From JBJXGF01 sp046153015 (GTDB taxonomy: Bacteria; Actinomycetota; Acidimicrobiia; Acidimicrobiales; CAIXPF01): a stretch of DNA of 7,783 nt. Below are positions 5,252-7,783 of the stretch, one piece after another. Position 1 is the stretch's first letter. The number at the start of each line of letters is the position of its first letter. Where the stretch lies: the NCBI GenBank assembly GCA_046153015.1, contig JBJXGF010000065.1, positions 1-7,783 on the forward strand, written 5' to 3'. The notes beneath the pieces were generated by a model that saw only the letters and a program-made list of their open reading frames with translations, had not been told where the DNA came from and searched no databases. The position numbers were made by a program, and so were the translations under genes.

Positions 5252-6046
5252 GTGGAGCTGCACGAGTACAAGGACCGCTTCAAGAGCGCCGAGGTCAGCC
5301 GGGACGACCACGGGGTGCTCACCGTGCGCCTGCACGGCCGCGACGGCGCGCTGATGTGGGGCATGCGCCCCCACCGGGAGCTGCCCGAGCTGTGGGCGAT
5401 GATCAACTCCGACCGGGAGAACCGGGTGGTGGTGCTCACCGGCACCGGGGACTGGTTCATCGGCCTGCAGGGCGGCGGCGAGGGCCTGGCCCGGGGGCAG
5501 ATCTCGCCCTTCGGCTGGGATCAGGTGATCTTCGAGGGCATCCGGCTGGTGATGCAGATGCTCGACATCGAGATCCCGATGATCTGCGCGGTGAACGGCC
5601 CCGCCATCGCCCACTCGGAGCTGGCCGTGCTCTGCGACGTGGTGCTCGCCGCCGAGGGCGCCTACTTCCAGGACGCGCCGCACTTCCCGGACGACCTCGT
5701 GCCGGGCGACAGCATGCAGATCATCTGGCCGCTGCTGCTCGGCCCGAACCGGGGCCGGTACTTCCTGCTCACCGGCCAGAAGATCGACGCCCAGGAGGCC
5801 AAGCAGCTCGGCATCGTGGGCGAGGTGCTCCCGGCCGACAAGCTGCTCGACCGCGCCTATGAGATCGCCCACGAGCTGGCGCACCGCAACCCGGTGGTGC
5901 TGCGCAACACGCGCTACGTGCTCACCCGCCAGCTCAAGAAGGCGATGATGGACGACCTGCACATGGGCTTGGCCCTCGAGGCGGTCGGCTCGTTGGCCGG
6001 TAAGGGCTTCTACGCCCGCAAGGACGAGGAGGCCGGCGCCTCCTAG
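5252..6046 (+). CDS. 6-oxocamphor hydrolase-like crotonase (putative beta-diketone C-C hydrolase)
   Basis: A 264-residue crotonase-fold protein that resembles Rhodococcus 6-oxocamphor hydrolase (about 257 residues), a cofactor-free, CoA-independent enzyme that cleaves cyclic beta-diketones by retro-Claisen reaction. Matching stretches recalled from that enzyme include SDRENRVVVLTGTG (53-66), WDQVIFEGIRL (89-99), AVNGP (113-117), FQDAPHFP (139-146), GRYFLLTGQ (168-176) and VLTRQL (223-228). The five active-site residues reported there (His45, His122, His145, Asp154, Glu244) correspond to His41, His121, His144, Asp153 and Glu243; the pocket Trp corresponds to Trp36. The alignment is by eye. Plain enoyl-CoA hydratase is less likely because the usual hydratase motifs are replaced. 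The gene is divergent from the zinc dehydrogenase and ends six bases from the convergent glycosyltransferase gene. Natural substrate unknown; no camphor genes are in view. Confidence 0.85.
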   Translation: MELHEYKDRFKSAEVSRDDHGVLTVRLHGRDGALMWGMRPHRELPELWAMINSDRENRVVVLTGTGDWFIGLQGGGEGLARGQISPFGWDQVIFEGIRLVMQMLDIEIPMICAVNGPAIAHSELAVLCDVVLAAEGAYFQDAPHFPDDLVPGDSMQIIWPLLLGPNRGRYFLLTGQKIDAQEAKQLGIVGEVLPADKLLDRAYEIAHELAHRNPVVLRNTRYVLTRQLKKAMMDDLHMGLALEAVGSLAGKGFYARKDEEAGAS

Positions 6047-6052
6047 CCGCGC

Positions 6053-7540
6053 CTAGCCCGCCGCGTCCGGGCGCCGACGGGGGACGTCCGGGCCGGGGGG
6101 CGACGCCGGCGGGACGGGGCGGGCCACGCAGAACAACGACTGGCCGAACGCCGGCGGCCGGCGCTGCTCGAGGCGACGCAGCGCCGGGACCGCCAGGCGG
6201 TCATACGCCAACGCCGGGCCTCGGGCGGTGGGCACGCCGCCGAGCAGGCGGGCGAACACCAGCCAGGCGGGCGCCCCGAGCGAGTTCACGTAGCGGAGCT
6301 CCACCGGGGCGAGGCCGGCGGCGGCCAGGGTCATGGTGAGGCTCCGGCGGGAGTAGCGGCGGTGGTGCCCGACCCGGGCGTCGAAGCGGCTGTAGAGCGC
6401 CTCGAAGGCGGGCACGAACAGGATGACCCGCCCGTTGGCCGGCAGCCGGTCCCGCAGGAGGCGCAGCGACTCGGCGTCCTGCTCGATGTGCTCGAGCACG
6501 TTGACGAGCACGTAGGTGTCTCCGGCGTGACGGTCGGCGATCTCGTCGAGGGCGCCTTGGTCGACCGAGACCGCGGCGTGGTCGGCGAAGCGGGTGCGGA
6601 GGCGTTCGACCAGGCGGGGCGAGGGGTCGGTGGCGACCACGTGGGCCCGCCGGGCGATCCGTTCGGTGAGCGTGCCGGCGCCGGCGCCGATCTCGATGAC
6701 CTTTTCCCCGAGGTGGGGCTCGATCAGCTCGCCGATCCAGTCGGCGTAGTTGTGGGCGTCCTCCAGCGAGTGCAGGACGCCGGCCAGCTCGTCGTCGGCC
6801 TCGGCGAAGCCCAGCGGCGCCCGCCGCCGGCGGGTCGCCTCGAGCACCCGCTCGCCGAGCGCCGAGTAGCGGCCGATGCAGTACATGGCCCGCGCCCCGT
6901 CGGCCCAGCCGATCTTCTTGCCGTCGGCGTAGGTGCGCCCCGAGTAGGAGATGCCGATCTCGTAGATGCGCGCCCCCCGCCGGGCGAGCTTGGCGGTGAT
7001 CTCGGGCTCGAAGCCGAACCGGTCCTCTTCGATGTCGATCGACTGGATGACCTCTCGGCGGAACGCCTTGTAGCAGGTCTCCATGTCGGACAGGTTCAGG
7101 TTGGTCATCATGTTGGACGCCGTGGTGAGCAGCCGGTTGCCGATCGAGTGCCAGTAGTAGAGCACCCGGTGCGCGCCGCTGGTGAGAAAGCGCGACCCGT
7201 AGACCACGTCGGCCCGCCCGTCGAGCAGGGGGGCCAGCAGCGCCGGCCAGTCGGCGGGGTCGTACTCGAGGTCGGCGTCCTGCACGATCACGTAGGGCGC
7301 CGTCGCCTCGGCGAAACCCCGCCGGAGCGCGGCGCCCTTGCCCATGTTGAACGGCTGCTCGAACACCCGCACCCGCGGGTCGGACACGGTGGCCAGCACC
7401 CGGCGGGTGCCGTCGGTGGAGCCGTCGTCGACCACGATCACCTCGTGGGTGGCCGGCGCCGCCAGCACCCGGGCGAGCAGGGCTTCGACGGTGCCGACCT
7501 CGTTGTAGCAGGGCACGACGACCGACAGGCAAGGCTCCAC
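6053..7540 (-). CDS. Bifunctional family-2 glycosyltransferase / SAM-dependent methyltransferase
   Basis: A 495-residue two-domain fusion. The N-terminal domain (about 1-235) is a GT2 enzyme of the dolichol-phosphate-mannose-synthase type: SVVVPCYNEVGTVEALL, DDGSTDGT (38-45), the DxD motif DAD at 88-90 in QDADLEYDP, GSRF, METCYKAFRREV and FGFEPEITAKLARRG. Such enzymes usually move a sugar from a nucleotide donor to a polyprenyl phosphate at the membrane; no transmembrane segment is evident. The C-terminal domain (about 255-475) is a class I methyltransferase: motif I VIEIGAGAGTLT (281-292), acidic Asp305 (VATDPSP), VLVNVLEHIEQD (344-355) and GHHRRYS (391-397). The same fusion is known in many bacteria. 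GTG 7540 was preferred over TTG 7636 because it starts just before the first strand and does not overlap the upstream gene. Likely role in glycan or lipid-linked envelope synthesis; acceptor unknown. Confidence 0.9.
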   Translation of the reverse strand: MEPCLSVVVPCYNEVGTVEALLARVLAAPATHEVIVVDDGSTDGTRRVLATVSDPRVRVFEQPFNMGKGAALRRGFAEATAPYVIVQDADLEYDPADWPALLAPLLDGRADVVYGSRFLTSGAHRVLYYWHSIGNRLLTTASNMMTNLNLSDMETCYKAFRREVIQSIDIEEDRFGFEPEITAKLARRGARIYEIGISYSGRTYADGKKIGWADGARAMYCIGRYSALGERVLEATRRRRAPLGFAEADDELAGVLHSLEDAHNYADWIGELIEPHLGEKVIEIGAGAGTLTERIARRAHVVATDPSPRLVERLRTRFADHAAVSVDQGALDEIADRHAGDTYVLVNVLEHIEQDAESLRLLRDRLPANGRVILFVPAFEALYSRFDARVGHHRRYSRRSLTMTLAAAGLAPVELRYVNSLGAPAWLVFARLLGGVPTARGPALAYDRLAVPALRRLEQRRPPAFGQSLFCVARPVPPASPPGPDVPRRRPDAAG

Positions 7541-7548
7541 GGCGGGCG

Positions 7549-7554
7549 AGCCTA
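7549..7554 (-). promoter_or_regulatory. Weak candidate -10 element (TAGGCT) before the glycosyltransferase
   Basis: On the minus strand TAGGCT overlaps the TAG stop of the surface-protein gene and is followed by eight bases and GTG 7540. No ribosome site is visible. With only 11 bases between the genes, co-transcription from upstream is equally possible. Confidence 0.25.
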
Positions 7555-7783
7555 GCGGCCGCTCTTCCGCCGGCTCAGCACCGGCGCCGGGGCGGGGACC
7601 GAGGCGGGGACCGTCGCCCTCGCTCGGCGGGGCCAACGGCTCACCGCCGCAAGGCCCGCCCCCACCACCAGCAGACCGACGCCGAGCGCAGCGGCGGCGT
7701 CGGCGGCGAACCCGGTGAGGGCCAGGCGCAGGCTCCTGCTGGTGGGCTCGACCACCGGCTCGGGCGGCAGCTCCGGCGCGGGC
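7552..7783 (-). CDS. C-terminus of a surface protein with an LAxTG sortase signal (5' part outside window)
   Basis: The last 76 residues of a minus-strand gene whose start lies beyond the right edge. A proline-rich stretch (PAPELPPEPVVEPT) leads to LALTG (7711-7725), then an Ala/Gly/Leu/Val-rich membrane segment of about 20 residues (AAAALGVGLLVVGAGLAAVS) and a basic patch RWPRRAR. This is the order of a cell-wall sorting signal, with the LAxTG form that actinobacterial class E sortases recognise instead of LPxTG. The polypeptide would be exported, cleaved between Thr and Gly and linked to the wall. Unusually, the tail after the membrane segment is about 28 residues and ends RRKSGR, longer than most sorting signals. 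A simple membrane-anchored protein is the alternative. The TAG stop is 11 bases before the glycosyltransferase start. Confidence 0.7.
   Translation of the reverse strand, partial: PAPELPPEPVVEPTSRSLRLALTGFAADAAAALGVGLLVVGAGLAAVSRWPRRARATVPASVPAPAPVLSRRKSGR

Noticed and set aside
3381..5354. A 657-residue open frame on the plus strand
   Set aside because: It runs antisense through the AHSA1, ArsR and dehydrogenase genes, all of which have clear family motifs. Its product is rich in Arg, Gly, His and Ala with no recognisable domain, as expected of an antisense frame in GC-rich DNA.
4328..5962. A 544-residue open frame on the minus strand
   Set aside because: It crosses the dehydrogenase in another frame and then runs antisense to the hydrolase gene. 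Composition is low-complexity and both overlapped genes are well supported.
1108..6046. The two crotonase genes as a recent duplication
   Set aside because: They share only the fold. Their active-site residues, motifs and C-termini differ greatly, so they belong to different branches of the superfamily.
7541..7636. Upstream TTG start for the glycosyltransferase
   Set aside because: The extra residues are Pro/Gly/Glu-rich and overlap the end of the surface-protein gene; family members begin just before the first strand, as from GTG 7540.

Overview
The window is very GC-rich (by eye well over 70 %) and reads as chromosomal DNA of a high-GC Gram-positive bacterium (Actinomycetota). Supporting signs are the actinobacterial FmdB variant, GTG starts, start/stop overlaps (ATGA/GTGA), an LAxTG surface-sorting signal and several apparently leaderless promoters. 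A lineage such as Acidimicrobiia is plausible but cannot be shown from the sequence. No rRNA, tRNA, CRISPR array, transposase or phage gene was found. Genes are densely packed and the longest gene-free stretch is about 200 bases.

Layout, left to right. (1) A minus-strand FmdB-type zinc-ribbon gene runs off the left edge; it is divergent from a plus-strand HpcH/HpaI aldolase. (2) The aldolase ends six bases from a convergent minus-strand pair, a SnoaL-like protein followed by a crotonase-fold protein, which overlap by GTGA. (3) A 202-base gap holds an 18-bp perfect inverted repeat around an unexplained 79-base core, possibly a miniature mobile element. (4) Next is a minus-strand four-gene cassette, ArsR regulator > AHSA1/SRPBCC protein > SnoaL-like protein > YCII-like protein, with every junction a 4-base start/stop overlap. 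It is preceded by a perfect 20-bp palindrome that looks like the ArsR operator. The AHSA1 gene is broken by an apparent one-base deletion in a G run. (5) A zinc alcohol dehydrogenase (minus) and a crotonase-family protein (plus) diverge from an 89-bp intergenic region; the crotonase matches the active-site pattern of 6-oxocamphor hydrolase. (6) The hydrolase converges on a glycosyltransferase-methyltransferase fusion gene, preceded by the end of a surface protein with an LAxTG signal that leaves the window.

How the genes may work together. The aldolase, two crotonases, SnoaL-like protein and zinc dehydrogenase suggest a small catabolic neighbourhood for cyclic or keto compounds. The most specific hypothesis is that the dehydrogenase oxidises an alcohol to a beta-diketone and the divergent hydrolase cleaves its C-C bond by a retro-Claisen reaction. 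The ArsR cassette looks like a self-regulated small-molecule response unit. The right end concerns the cell envelope.

A cross-cutting pattern: four genes (aldolase, ArsR, dehydrogenase, glycosyltransferase) lack a convincing Shine-Dalgarno and carry TAnnnT 6-8 bases before the start codon, as expected for leaderless transcripts.
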